Shown piece after piece: positions 43,554-52,375 of a DNA stretch of 64,000 nucleotides (positions within the stretch are counted from its first letter, which is position 1; each line of letters starts with the position of its first letter). Origin of the DNA: an uncultured Lachnospiraceae bacterium (lineage in GTDB: Bacteria; Bacillota; Clostridia; Lachnospirales; Lachnospiraceae). Under the pieces are notes generated by a model that ran no database searches, had not been told where the DNA came from, and saw only the letters and a list, made by a program, of their open reading frames with translations. The translations under genes and the position numbers were made by a program. The stretch spans positions 1 to 64,000 of the forward strand of contig CAKRMH010000005.1 in NCBI GenBank assembly GCA_934364805.1. Direction: 5' to 3'.

Positions 43554-44278
43554 CTCTTTCTTTCCCCCAATCTGTTGATCTGCGAAGCAAGATATCCGGC
43601 TCCGTAGCCATTATCGATATTCACAGTTGCAATTCCATTTGCACAGGAATTAATCATCGTAAGCAAGGCTGCAACTCCGTGAAAACTTGCGCCATAACCG
43701 ATGGAGGTCGGAACCGCTATGACCGGAACATCCACAAGACCGCCAACCACACTTGCTAAAGCCCCCTCCATTCCAGCTACAGCAATTACGCAATTCGCTT
43801 TCTGAACTTCTTCCAGGTGAGATAACAGTCTGTGAATGCCGCTTACACCGACATCATATAATCTATTTACCTCATTTCCGAAAAACTCCGCTGTCTGGGC
43901 AGCTTCTTCCGCAACCGGGATATCCGCAGTTCCCGCACTGCATACCACAATATTTCCAATCTTTTCTTTTTCTTTTTCAATCTTCAGAATTTTGGAAAGC
44001 GGATCATATGTTACATTTTCACAGTGTTTTTGAACCAGTTCATATTGCTCCTTTGTCGCCCTTGTTCCCATGACCTCACCGTTTTTCTCATACAGCTTCT
44101 CAAAAATTTTCACAAGATGCTCGTCTGATTTTCCGCTGCAATATACAACCTCACTGTAACCGGATCGGATCTCTCTATGGGTATCCAGCTTTGCAAATCC
44201 CATTTCCTCAAATGGTTCTTTTCGAAAATAAGCTTCTGCCTCTTCTACCGAGATTTCTCCTGTTTTTACCCGATTCAA
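43550..44278 (-). CDS. larB: Nickel-pincer cofactor biosynthesis protein LarB
   Basis: LarB carboxylates and hydrolyses nicotinic acid adenine dinucleotide, the first step of the pincer cofactor. The C-terminal half carries PurE-like motifs (VVCSAGTADIPVAEEAA; CVIAVAGMEGALASVVGGL). The listed start is TTG at 44278 behind AAGGG. However, codons upstream in the same frame (DTRDIL) continue the usual LarB N-terminus, and GGAGGGG lies 6 nt before an ATC codon at 44296, so the protein may really begin there. No ATG or GTG is available. Confidence 0.9.
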   Translation of the reverse strand: MNRVKTGEISVEEAEAYFRKEPFEEMGFAKLDTHREIRSGYSEVVYCSGKSDEHLVKIFEKLYEKNGEVMGTRATKEQYELVQKHCENVTYDPLSKILKIEKEKEKIGNIVVCSAGTADIPVAEEAAQTAEFFGNEVNRLYDVGVSGIHRLLSHLEEVQKANCVIAVAGMEGALASVVGGLVDVPVIAVPTSIGYGASFHGVAALLTMINSCANGIATVNIDNGYGAGYLASQINRLGERKR

Positions 44279-44296
44279 AATATCCCTTGTATCGAT

Positions 44297-44550
44297 TGTA
44301 GTCCCCTCCCTTGTTAATCTTAAACCAAATTCACAAATCCAGTATTTATGCCAATTTGTAAAGCATGGAAACCTCTTTTGTTCTCTAATTTATAAAAATA
44401 TTCACCTCTCGACTGTCATAATTAAAGTGACAGCATCAATTAACCAATGAGAGAAATTAATTCACTATTCTTTATCCCTTAAACAGAAAAAATAACACGT
44501 CTGTCTAGAAGTGTCAACAAAAACGGAATCCAAATACTTTGCACCAAAAA
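44297..44550. other. Intergenic region between larB and the binding-protein gene
   Basis: This AT-rich stretch contains the larB ribosome binding site (GGAGGGG, minus strand) and presumably its promoter. I see no gene, tRNA or riboswitch in it. It marks the left edge of the AT-rich island. Confidence 0.4.
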
Positions 44551-44594
44551 ACCAGACGTGATAAATCTGATTTTCAGAATTTTTCACATCTGGT
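44551..44594 (-). terminator. Terminator after the island binding-protein gene
   Basis: On the minus strand ACCAGATGTGA pairs with TCACGTCTGGT (one T-G wobble), followed by TTTTTTGG. It lies 28 bp after the stop codon. Confidence 0.8.
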
Positions 44595-44622
44595 TTAATA
44601 TATTACTCAATTATCAAAAATT

Positions 44623-45504
44623 TTAATTCCATGTAAAGTCTGCCCCAACCCATTCAGTAATTAATTCATCAAGAGTTCCATCTTCTTTCATTTCTGTCAA
44701 AGTCTGATCAAATAATTCAATAAACGGTGCTCCCTTCCATGCCATGCAATGATACTCTCCAAGATATTCAGATGAAAAGTCTTTATCCAATACATAGGCT
44801 TCAATTCCATCATGTGGCTCTGCCATTTCTAATGCCTCTGCACCATCACACAGATAGCAATCAATTCTATCACTTAACAGTTCCTGTAAACACAGATCAC
44901 TGGTATCATATGTCTGGATATCTGCGTCCGGTAACAATTTCTGTACCATCGTATGCTGCACGGTTCCAGTTACTACTCCAATGTTCATATCGGAAATATC
45001 ATCAATTGATTCAATGTTTAATCCCTCCTTCCCAACAATACCTACACGTGGCTGAAAATATCCTTGTGTAAAATCATATATTTTTTCTCTATCTTCATTA
45101 TACGTAAATCCAAAAGAAAAATCAGCCTGTCCGCTTTCAACCGAAGCAAGTATACTGGCAAAAGGCATTGCTGAAAATTCATATGTAAATCCCAACCTCT
45201 TTGCAAGTTCATCAGCAACTGCAATATCAAGTCCTACAACTTTCTGTGTTCCATCCGGTTGAACCTCAATGTAACGAAATGGTTTAAATGCATCATAACC
45301 TGCAAATATGTAATGTTCTCCCGCCAATGGCAAATCAGAATCCACTTCTGTTCCCATTGCTACTTCTTCAGATGTTCCTGAGACTCTTGATGCAGGTACG
45401 CCTCCTGTTTCTGCAGAGGATGAATCTTCTGTTGAGCCACATCCTGTCAGGGATGCCATTAATAAAACAACTCCAAGTACCATTGTAAATAATCTTTTTT
45501 TCAT
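44623..45504 (-). CDS. Polar amino acid ABC transporter substrate-binding lipoprotein
   Basis: This 293-residue lipoprotein has a signal ending in SLTGC and a family 3 solute-binding fold (VVGLDIAVADELAKRLGFTY; ADFSFGFTYNEDREKIYDFT). No permease is adjacent, but a permease-ATPase pair without a binding protein lies 6 kb away at 51.7-53.1 kb and shares the same leader-terminator arrangement, so these are probably parts of one importer. The GAGGAGC ribosome binding site supports the ATG. Confidence 0.88.
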   Translation of the reverse strand: MKKRLFTMVLGVVLLMASLTGCGSTEDSSSAETGGVPASRVSGTSEEVAMGTEVDSDLPLAGEHYIFAGYDAFKPFRYIEVQPDGTQKVVGLDIAVADELAKRLGFTYEFSAMPFASILASVESGQADFSFGFTYNEDREKIYDFTQGYFQPRVGIVGKEGLNIESIDDISDMNIGVVTGTVQHTMVQKLLPDADIQTYDTSDLCLQELLSDRIDCYLCDGAEALEMAEPHDGIEAYVLDKDFSSEYLGEYHCMAWKGAPFIELFDQTLTEMKEDGTLDELITEWVGADFTWN

Positions 45505-45560
45505 AGTCGTTGCTCCTCTTCTATCTTCTAGCTTTTGTTTACGAGTATCCTTACAAGTTC

Positions 45561-45666
45561 AAAAAAGGAGCATTGTACTTATATACAAATGCTCCTTTGC
45601 GTTTTGGTTAACCTTATTCTGTTGAACTGTTGAGTTTATTCTACATACGTTTCTAGAGATTGTCAA
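45561..45666 (-). promoter_or_regulatory. Promoter and leader terminator of the island binding-protein gene
   Basis: On the minus strand TTGACA (45661-45666), 17 nt and TAGAAT (45638-45643) form a strong promoter. About 35 nt after the predicted start, AAAGGAGCATT pairs perfectly with AATGCTCCTTT (45564-45598), followed by TTTTTTG, giving an intrinsic terminator about 60 nt before the ATG. Its 5' side reads GC-AAAGGA-GC. The 3' arm (TGCTCCT) could alternatively pair with the ribosome binding site AGGAGCA. Confidence 0.75.
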
Positions 45667-45815
45667 AATTCTTTCATTTTTCCGTTTTTCAAAGTTTAAT
45701 AATTTTTCCAAAGAATTTCCTGAAATTATAATAACTGTCTTTTACCATTTTTATTTTTTATTGTATGTTACCTATAGTTGTCTCTTATATTATTAGAGAT
45801 TATATACAATTAAGT
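45667..45815. other. Intergenic region between island operons
   Basis: Very AT-rich sequence between the end of the cytidylate-kinase-like gene and the binding-protein promoter. A T-rich stretch but no clear terminator hairpin is visible for the upstream operon. Confidence 0.4.
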
Positions 45816-46412
45816 TTACTTTTTCATCTTAATTTCAACAATATCCTTTATCAACTTTGCAGATCCCTCTACTCCAAGTGTACTGCTGTTTATACAAAAA
45901 TCTATGTGATTGCGATCCCCCGGGAGATACCCTGCATAGTGCATATGATATGCATCTCTCGCCTTATCTACTGCCTTGATCATTTTCTGAGCTTCAGAAG
46001 GTTCCATATTTAAAATATCCACACAGTTTTTTAACCTTTCTTCATACGGAGCATAAATAAATATCCGAATCGGCTTTTCATCGGACAAAATATAGTCCGA
46101 ACATCTTCCAACCATGATGCATGAAGATGTAGATGCCGTTTGAATAATAAATTTTCTTTGGGCATAAAATATATCATCTTGAATTCTTGATGTCCCCATT
46201 CCGAGCGGATACTGCATGGTTGCAAATCTTGAACTCGCCTTTTCTTCTTCCTTGCTCACCACTTTTAGCGACATATTTATGTCGCTTGCCGCCTTCTCAA
46301 CAATGTCTCTGTCATATACCGGAATATCCAATAGCTCTGCCAATTGCTTTGCAATCGGTCTTCCTAGGCTTCCAAACTGCCGATTAATTGTAACTATATA
46401 CTTATCACTCAT
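45816..46412 (-). CDS. Cytidylate kinase-like family protein
   Basis: This protein of about 198 residues starts IVTINRQFGSLGRPIAKQLA, the P-loop-region motif of the cytidylate kinase-like family (PF13189), and contains VGRCSDYIL and EERLKNCVDIL. Family members are common in Clostridia beside transporters and regulators; their substrates are mostly unknown. The last gene of a five-gene operon, it overlaps the MFS gene by 8 bp. GGAGG selects the ATG at 46412. Confidence 0.83.
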   Translation of the reverse strand: MSDKYIVTINRQFGSLGRPIAKQLAELLDIPVYDRDIVEKAASDINMSLKVVSKEEEKASSRFATMQYPLGMGTSRIQDDIFYAQRKFIIQTASTSSCIMVGRCSDYILSDEKPIRIFIYAPYEERLKNCVDILNMEPSEAQKMIKAVDKARDAYHMHYAGYLPGDRNHIDFCINSSTLGVEGSAKLIKDIVEIKMKK

Positions 46413-47568
46413 GTTGCACCTCCAAATTATTTTCTTTGTAAAGCAAAGCAATTACAATGCTTATACATCCAAATATACCAAGATAAAAATATAACCTACC
46501 AAATCCTTCTGCTTCACCTATATATCCACCTACAAGCTGAAATACTAATGCCCCTGCGCCTTTCCCAATCATGCTTCCAAGTGCCAATGCTGTATTGGTA
46601 TATTCCTTTTGAACTACCTTTGCTACCAATTTTACTGTCAAAGCGTAAAATACTCCCGTTGTAAGTCCCTGAAAAAAGAATACTGCTGTCATTATATTCA
46701 AATTTGGATATGACGCATACCAAAACATTCTAATTGTCATAATTGCACATACAAATACAAGCAGTGCCCGAAAAGACACTTTCCGCATTATTTTTTCCGC
46801 ATACAGAAATACCGGAATTTCAAACAAAGTTTGCAACAACAGTACCGTTCCTGTATTGGTTGCGATTCCTCCCATTTCACGAATTAACAACGGCATATAG
46901 GCAATATTGGCATAATGCAACCCCAATAAAATAAAATAAACACCTAAAAATACCAGATATGCCCGATTTTTGAGAAGAACATGTATAACTTTAAAAGATG
47001 ACACCGTTTTCTTTTCTTTGTTTTTGTATTGTATTTCCCGCAGCATGGAAATAAAAAACACTGTCAATACCGTTGCCAATGCATACACAACAAACACCAC
47101 CCAAGACGGGAATCGATCATATAATATTCCAGCTATCTGCGCTGCTACGGCATATCCCACGGATCCGCCAATCCGTACATATCCATAAACATAACCAGAA
47201 TTCATAGTTAGGCTGTCCAATAAAGGAACTGTTCCAATAATAAAGGCCTGTGCAATTCCATTTAGAAAAAATAAAATAATTACACTTGTACTTTTGCAGA
47301 TCAGCGCCCCACATATTCCTGCAATCAACATAACACCTATTGCAACCATCTTTGTTTTCTGATATTTATCCGCAAGAACTCCAATATAAGTTTGTGAAAA
47401 CACCGTAAAGATAGCTGTCGCAGACGTTATGACACTAATCTGCGTGGATTTCATCCCAATGTCTGCCAAATATACCGATAGTATGGACACCAATATTCCC
47501 ATAGAAAAATAAAAGCAAAAAAAAGTCATAAAATAGAATACTATATTGCTCTTTAGTTTCTCTTTCAT
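46405..47568 (-). CDS. MFS transporter (MFS_1-like / LacY-related type)
   Basis: This 387-residue protein has 12 predicted membrane helices and a cytoplasmic loop motif GVLADKYQKTK between helices 2 and 3. The YGYVRIGGSVGYA motif resembles the LacY / 3-phenylpropionate / nucleoside-H+ symporter branch. It follows the NTF2-like gene by 1 bp and probably imports or exports the compound processed by the operon. Confidence 0.85.
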   Translation of the reverse strand: MKEKLKSNIVFYFMTFFCFYFSMGILVSILSVYLADIGMKSTQISVITSATAIFTVFSQTYIGVLADKYQKTKMVAIGVMLIAGICGALICKSTSVIILFFLNGIAQAFIIGTVPLLDSLTMNSGYVYGYVRIGGSVGYAVAAQIAGILYDRFPSWVVFVVYALATVLTVFFISMLREIQYKNKEKKTVSSFKVIHVLLKNRAYLVFLGVYFILLGLHYANIAYMPLLIREMGGIATNTGTVLLLQTLFEIPVFLYAEKIMRKVSFRALLVFVCAIMTIRMFWYASYPNLNIMTAVFFFQGLTTGVFYALTVKLVAKVVQKEYTNTALALGSMIGKGAGALVFQLVGGYIGEAEGFGRLYFYLGIFGCISIVIALLYKENNLEVQHE

Positions 47569-47569
47569 A

Positions 47570-48100
47570 CTACTCCCCTATGTTCTCTGACTGCGGAACC
47601 ATTTCTACTTCCTTGATCCATCCTGCACTGTCCGAATTTACTTCAAAAGGAATTTTCCACTCTCCATCTATTCTTTTTAAATGAAACAGGCTGAGATTCA
47701 AACATTTATCTTCGAGACTTCTTCCTGTAGGTGCCCCATATTTCGTGTAGCCCGTATTCGTTCCTTTATAACGCAGTCTCCGAAATACTTTATAAAAATC
47801 ATCATTCACTTTATAAACAATAATATGTTCTATATCTGCAATCACATCTGGAAATTCTGAAGTAAAATCTAAAATCTGTTTTGCAATATCATCATTCGTA
47901 TGAAATTCAATACAGTTTTCTTTGTAGTAATCAACATTCTCTGGATATATTTCATACACTTTTCCAATAATTTTATAATCCCAAATAATAGATGTTATAT
48001 TTTTTACATACTCTCTTACATCTTCTTTATTTTTTATATCCACTTCATCAATTGCCTTATTTAATTTTCTGATTGCATCAATCTTTCCATCTGCATTCAT
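47570..48100 (-). CDS. NTF2/SnoaL-like protein A
   Basis: This 176-residue protein looks like an NTF2-like (SnoaL/ketosteroid-isomerase-type) alpha+beta fold: an N-terminal helix, IIWDYKIIGKVYEIY, and the segment GTNTGYTKYGAPTGRSLED. The last motif is almost identical in the neighbouring 187-residue protein. NTF2-like proteins can be isomerases, dehydratases, hydrolases or binding proteins, so the reaction is not predictable. The two probably form a heteromer or act in sequence on the same substrate. Confidence 0.65.
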   Translation of the reverse strand: MNADGKIDAIRKLNKAIDEVDIKNKEDVREYVKNITSIIWDYKIIGKVYEIYPENVDYYKENCIEFHTNDDIAKQILDFTSEFPDVIADIEHIIVYKVNDDFYKVFRRLRYKGTNTGYTKYGAPTGRSLEDKCLNLSLFHLKRIDGEWKIPFEVNSDSAGWIKEVEMVPQSENIGE

Positions 48101-48115
48101 ACTGGAATCCTCCTC

Positions 48116-48679
48116 TCACTCTTCTTCCGTCAGTTTTTCCATTATCTCAGAATCCGATAAAAATATTTTATCCGGTCGCTGTGTACTATCAATCACATCT
48201 GCGCTTTCAACAACCCACTCATTTACAATTCTCCATCTTCCCTCTACCTTTCTAACCTCACATTCACAAATAGAGTGACAATGTGCATCTCCATTCTCAA
48301 GACTTTTTCCAGTAGGTGCTCCATATTTTGTATAGCCTGTATTTGTGGCATGAAACCTAGTAGTCTGTCCAAAATGATACCCATTTTCTGGATCACCTTC
48401 TGCAAAAATATCAACAAAAATCGGCTTGCGATCTGGAAATGCACGCATAAACGACAACGTTCCAGCAACTACACCATCTGCACCCTGAGACACTCTTCCA
48501 TTTTCCCCATAACATGTTGTAATGTCACAATAAAAATCATATATACGCCCGACACACTTATACTGCCAGATCAGTCTCGTATATTTTTCAAATAATTCTG
48601 CGACTTCCTCGGGCATATTCAATTGACAATTCTCAACAAACTTCTCATATTCTTTTCTAACTTTTACATCTTCTGTCAT
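48116..48679 (-). CDS. NTF2/SnoaL-like protein B
   Basis: This 187-residue paralog of the next gene has LIWQYKCVGRIYDFY and ATNTGYTKYGAPTGKSLEN at matching positions. It differs in the second half (HCHSICECEVRKVEGRWRIV), which carries His and Cys residues absent from protein A. It lies 17 bp after the aminotransferase gene, with an AGGAGG ribosome binding site. Confidence 0.65.
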   Translation of the reverse strand: MTEDVKVRKEYEKFVENCQLNMPEEVAELFEKYTRLIWQYKCVGRIYDFYCDITTCYGENGRVSQGADGVVAGTLSFMRAFPDRKPIFVDIFAEGDPENGYHFGQTTRFHATNTGYTKYGAPTGKSLENGDAHCHSICECEVRKVEGRWRIVNEWVVESADVIDSTQRPDKIFLSDSEIMEKLTEEE

Positions 48680-48696
48680 TCTCTATCCTCCTACTC

Positions 48697-50010
48697 TTAT
48701 TCTGAAAGTTCTTGGAATATTTCATCAAAAATATCCAGTGTCTTATGAATATCTTCCATTGTATGTGCTGTCGATATGTACACTCTTCCTCTTTTATAAG
48801 TCAATCTTATGCCTTTATTTCTTGCTATAAGATATACTCTGTCATAAGTTTTCAAATCACAACGTTTAATGCAATCTCTTAAGTCCGTCAACTGTTTTTC
48901 CTTGATATCGCCAAACTCTAACACTACAATACCGCCTTTTGATGTTGTATAAAGTGGAATAGCATATTTCTTTCCCAGTTTCTCCAAACCATCACTCAAC
49001 GCAAAGCTTATTTTTTCCAAATTTTTGTAGGTATCTGGTTTTGACAACTCTGTCAAAGTTGCAATTGCTGCAGATACTGCAACTGGATTTGCATTAAATG
49101 TACCTGACGCATGAACTCCACATTCCATAATCTCTTTTTTCCCTGCAATAACTGATAGAGAATAACCACCAGCAACTGCTTTTGCAAATGTAGAAAGATC
49201 CGGCGTGACACCAAAATATTCTTGTGCGCCACCAAGTGCCATTCTAAATCCTGTAATAACCTCATCAAAAATCAGCACCACACCATACTGCTTGGTCAGT
49301 TCTCTTACCCTCTCAAGATAGCCTTCTTTCGGCAAAATTGGCCCGGAATCACACATGAATGCCTCCATAATAATGGCGGCAATATCATTTCCATATAATT
49401 TAAATGTCTCTTCTACAACGTCCGCATCATTCCATGGAAGCACGATAATATTGTCACCTGCATTATCTGGCTGCCCATAAGACCCCTTTATCTTGTATGG
49501 CCTGTTTTTAGGTCCCAATTCAGAAAGCAGATTCGCATCAATGCTTATTTTTTCTTCGTCCGACCATCCATGATAATGTCCTTCAAATTTCACAATTTTT
49601 TCTTTTCCTGTATATGCCCGAGCTGTTCTTAATGCATACATGACTGCCTCTGTTCCAGTATTCTGATAGCTTACCATTTCCGCACATGGGATAATATCTA
49701 CCAACATTTTTGATAATGTCAGTAAATCTTCCGTTGGTGTTGAAAACTGTGATCCCTTATCAATCTGCCTTTTAACTGCATCATTCACACATTTCGGACA
49801 ATATCCTAAAATCATAGGACCAAATCCCCCAACATAATCAATATAATCATTTCCATCTACATCATAAACATGGCTTCCTTTTCCATATGCAATTGAAATA
49901 GGGTACTCTTCAATAGGCGTTTTATGAAATGAACTAGACACACCATCAACAAGATAATTTTTCAGTTCCTCAAATATTTCCCTAGAACCTTCTGTTACAT
50001 AAGAATCCAT
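48697..50010 (-). CDS. Class III PLP-dependent aminotransferase (GSA-aminomutase-like)
   Basis: This 437-residue protein is a fold-type I PLP enzyme of the class III family. DVDGNDYIDYVGGFGPMILG opens the domain, FDEVITGFRMALGG holds the PLP-binding Asp, and TFAKAVAGGYSLSV the Schiff-base Lys. It is nearest to glutamate-1-semialdehyde aminomutase-like and omega-aminotransferase groups but lacks heme-pathway neighbours. It is first in a five-gene operon behind a leader terminator, so it likely transaminates a nitrogen compound taken up by the island's transporters. Confidence 0.85.
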   Translation of the reverse strand: MDSYVTEGSREIFEELKNYLVDGVSSSFHKTPIEEYPISIAYGKGSHVYDVDGNDYIDYVGGFGPMILGYCPKCVNDAVKRQIDKGSQFSTPTEDLLTLSKMLVDIIPCAEMVSYQNTGTEAVMYALRTARAYTGKEKIVKFEGHYHGWSDEEKISIDANLLSELGPKNRPYKIKGSYGQPDNAGDNIIVLPWNDADVVEETFKLYGNDIAAIIMEAFMCDSGPILPKEGYLERVRELTKQYGVVLIFDEVITGFRMALGGAQEYFGVTPDLSTFAKAVAGGYSLSVIAGKKEIMECGVHASGTFNANPVAVSAAIATLTELSKPDTYKNLEKISFALSDGLEKLGKKYAIPLYTTSKGGIVVLEFGDIKEKQLTDLRDCIKRCDLKTYDRVYLIARNKGIRLTYKRGRVYISTAHTMEDIHKTLDIFDEIFQELSE

Positions 50011-50031
50011 CTTCTCTTTTTACCTCCTTAT

Positions 50032-50109
50032 AAAAAAAAAGACAAAGGCATCACATCTTGCACCTTTGCTCGTTTAGGGAAGTATAAAATTCTTAAATAT
50101 TATTGTCAA
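50032..50109 (-). promoter_or_regulatory. Promoter and leader terminator of the aminotransferase operon
   Basis: On the minus strand TTGACA (50104-50109), 17 nt and TATACT (50081-50086) form a near-consensus promoter. The predicted transcript starts just before a hairpin (CAAAGG / CCTTTG, 50043-50068) that is followed by a run of nine T and then AAGGAGG. The 5' side reads GC-AAAGGT-GC. The leader leaves almost no room for any other structure. Confidence 0.7.
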
Positions 50110-50244
50110 TTTGGTATCACAAACCCAATTTTATCAATTTTATTTATTTAACACATGTTTTTATTGGAATCCAGTCTTACCTTCTAATCTGTTAGCAGGT
50201 AAGATATTGTGAATAAACTACAAAAAAGATAACAACTTTTGTAT

Positions 50245-51414
50245 TTATGAAACACTCTCTGAATTCAAAAAATTTTTTATCTGAATCGCCATACCTAGTC
50301 GAAATAAATCCGTATAGCAATGTGTATCAATTCCTAACATTTTCTCTATCTTGTTAATTCGATATCGTAGCGTATTTACATGTATAAACAATTTCTCGGA
50401 TGTATGGATTAAGTTTCCATTTTCTTTTAAAAAAGTCTCTAATGTAACAACCAACTCGCTCCCAGTCTCTTTATCGCTTACCAATAGAGGATTTAAAATT
50501 TTCTGATAAATAGCACTTAGCATGTTTTTGTTTTCAATCTCATACAGTAAACAGTAAAAATCCATTTCCGAATAATTCAAAATATGCTTTGCCATATCAT
50601 GTTCAAGTAATTCAATTGCCCTCTGAGATTGCTCATAACTCATCCGAAGATCCACAAAATTACCAAACGCTGAACCTATCCCTATCTTCATTTTTTTTTC
50701 TTCATGCTTTACTGCTAAAAAATCATAAACCACATTTGCTAATTCAATCGTAGACATATCATCTTCTGTTGGAAGCACTAAAACAATATTATTTGTCTGA
50801 ACAATATAAAAAATCTGATTTACATCCACGGGAATTGATTCAATAATCATTTGTCCCTCATTTCTCAATACTTCTTCATCTTCCTCCAAAAAAACCGTCA
50901 TTACTCTGTACATACATCCTTCACAAAATCCCAGTTCTTTAATTTTTGATAATTTTTTATCTGTTAATCCATTTTTATTATAGATTAGATCTAAAAGAAG
51001 CCTTTCCTTTTTATTCTGCTCGGTAGCTGCATTCACAATTGCTCTACAGATACTCTGGCTAACATCAATAATATGAAGTTCCGCCGGCATTTCAAATATT
51101 GGGAATTCTAGATCATCACCCATTTGTATGATCTCCTGTGGTATCTGCGTTGTATATGGGCTCAAATTGATAATTAATCCTGCTACTCCAGCTTCATATA
51201 GCTCATCTACAAATTCGATATACATATCCATATCGTTTTTAAAAAAAATGCCCGTTGTAAGAACGAGTTCCCCACCTTTTAGATAATTACTGTACCCAGG
51301 ATCTTCCATATAATAAAACCACTTGACTATTCTATTTTGACCACGACGCCCTGCTATGAGTTTTATTTCACTACAAAAAGGTAACTTTAATATATTTCTG
51401 CAATTTACAACCAT
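50245..51414 (-). CDS. PucR family transcriptional regulator
   Basis: This protein of about 389 residues has an N-terminal PucR sensor domain (IKLIAGRRGQNRIVKWFYYM), a central GGDEF-like region and a C-terminal PucR helix-turn-helix (FIHVNTLRYRINKIEKMLGI). PucR proteins control use of purines, GABA, proline and other nitrogen compounds. It is divergent from the permease-ATPase operon and lies upstream of the aminotransferase operon, so it may control both. GGAGG 7 nt upstream selects ATG 51414. Confidence 0.88.
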   Translation of the reverse strand: MVVNCRNILKLPFCSEIKLIAGRRGQNRIVKWFYYMEDPGYSNYLKGGELVLTTGIFFKNDMDMYIEFVDELYEAGVAGLIINLSPYTTQIPQEIIQMGDDLEFPIFEMPAELHIIDVSQSICRAIVNAATEQNKKERLLLDLIYNKNGLTDKKLSKIKELGFCEGCMYRVMTVFLEEDEEVLRNEGQMIIESIPVDVNQIFYIVQTNNIVLVLPTEDDMSTIELANVVYDFLAVKHEEKKMKIGIGSAFGNFVDLRMSYEQSQRAIELLEHDMAKHILNYSEMDFYCLLYEIENKNMLSAIYQKILNPLLVSDKETGSELVVTLETFLKENGNLIHTSEKLFIHVNTLRYRINKIEKMLGIDTHCYTDLFRLGMAIQIKNFLNSESVS

Positions 51415-51610
51415 ACACATCCCTCCTTTTTTCCAAGTATAACACTTCATTTCTGTATTTCAACTCCAATTTTAAATATTGAAATTGTACTCATGATATA
51501 ATATTATGTAACATGTATTATTCACCGCAAGCACTATATAAGACTAGAAATCTAATATTTTCAATACATATTATTTCCAAAATTGCCTTAAATTCTATTT
51601 TGAGTACCAA

Positions 51611-51703
51611 TTGACAAAATAAGTTAGGATTTTATAAAATAAGTCCAACATCAATAAAGGAAATGCGAAGAAGCATCTTACCGACAGGTAGGGTGCTTTT
51701 TTT
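51611..51703 (+). promoter_or_regulatory. Promoter and leader terminator of the island permease-ATPase operon
   Basis: TTGACA (51611-51616), 16 nt and TATAAA (51633-51638) form the promoter. A leader hairpin follows: AGCATCTTACC (51672-51682) pairs with GGTAGGGTGCT (51687-51697) through a GACA loop, with seven T directly before the ribosome binding site. The 5' side also reads ATGC-GAAGAA-GCAT (51663-51676), a competing small hairpin with a six-base loop. Confidence 0.72.
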
Positions 51704-51718
51704 GAAAGGAGCATGAAT

Positions 51719-52375
51719 ATGAATCTACGATTTGATCTAATCACCCAATACTTACCCATGTTTGAAAACGGCTTGTTGGTAACCTTAAAATTTACTGCGC
51801 TCTCTATGATTCTAGGTTTTATCCTAGGCGCTCTGCTCGCTGTTTTTAAAGTTTCGAAATGCAAACCAGTATTATGGCTATGTAATTTTTATACTTCCAT
51901 TTGCCGTGGCGTACCGCTGATGGTTCAATTATTTATGGTCTATTTTGCTATCCCTCAGTTAACCGGATATAAAATAACTGCTTTGCAGGCAGGTTTCCTT
52001 ACTTTTGGCTTAAACGGTGCGGCTACTATATCCGAAACCCTGCGTGGTGGTATTGCTGCTGTAGATTGGGGACAGACAGAAGCAGCCATGGCTCTCGGTG
52101 TAAACTATGTCAGAATCATGAAAGATATTGTTTTCCCACAAGCAATTCGCTCTGTCTTGCCTGCTCTTGTAAATGAGGGAATTATGATGTTAAAAAATTC
52201 TTCCCTAATCTCCACCATCGGTGTATTAGATATCCTAAGAGCTGCCCAAACAATTCAGTCCCTTACCTATGTTGCCTTTGAGCCACTGCTCATTGCCGCT
52301 GTTATGTATTATATCCTTGTAATGTTATTAACATTTTTTGCAAACTATCTGGAACGGAGGTTAAAAAAATCATGA
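51719..52375 (+). CDS. Polar amino acid ABC transporter permease
   Basis: This protein of about 218 residues has around five membrane helices and the HisMQ loop (GQTEAAMALGVNYVRIMKDI). AAAGGAG lies 7 nt before the ATG at 51719; the ATG at 51713 is too close. It overlaps the ATPase gene by 4 bp. The matching binding protein is probably the one at 44.6-45.5 kb. Confidence 0.92.
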   Translation: MNLRFDLITQYLPMFENGLLVTLKFTALSMILGFILGALLAVFKVSKCKPVLWLCNFYTSICRGVPLMVQLFMVYFAIPQLTGYKITALQAGFLTFGLNGAATISETLRGGIAAVDWGQTEAAMALGVNYVRIMKDIVFPQAIRSVLPALVNEGIMMLKNSSLISTIGVLDILRAAQTIQSLTYVAFEPLLIAAVMYYILVMLLTFFANYLERRLKKS

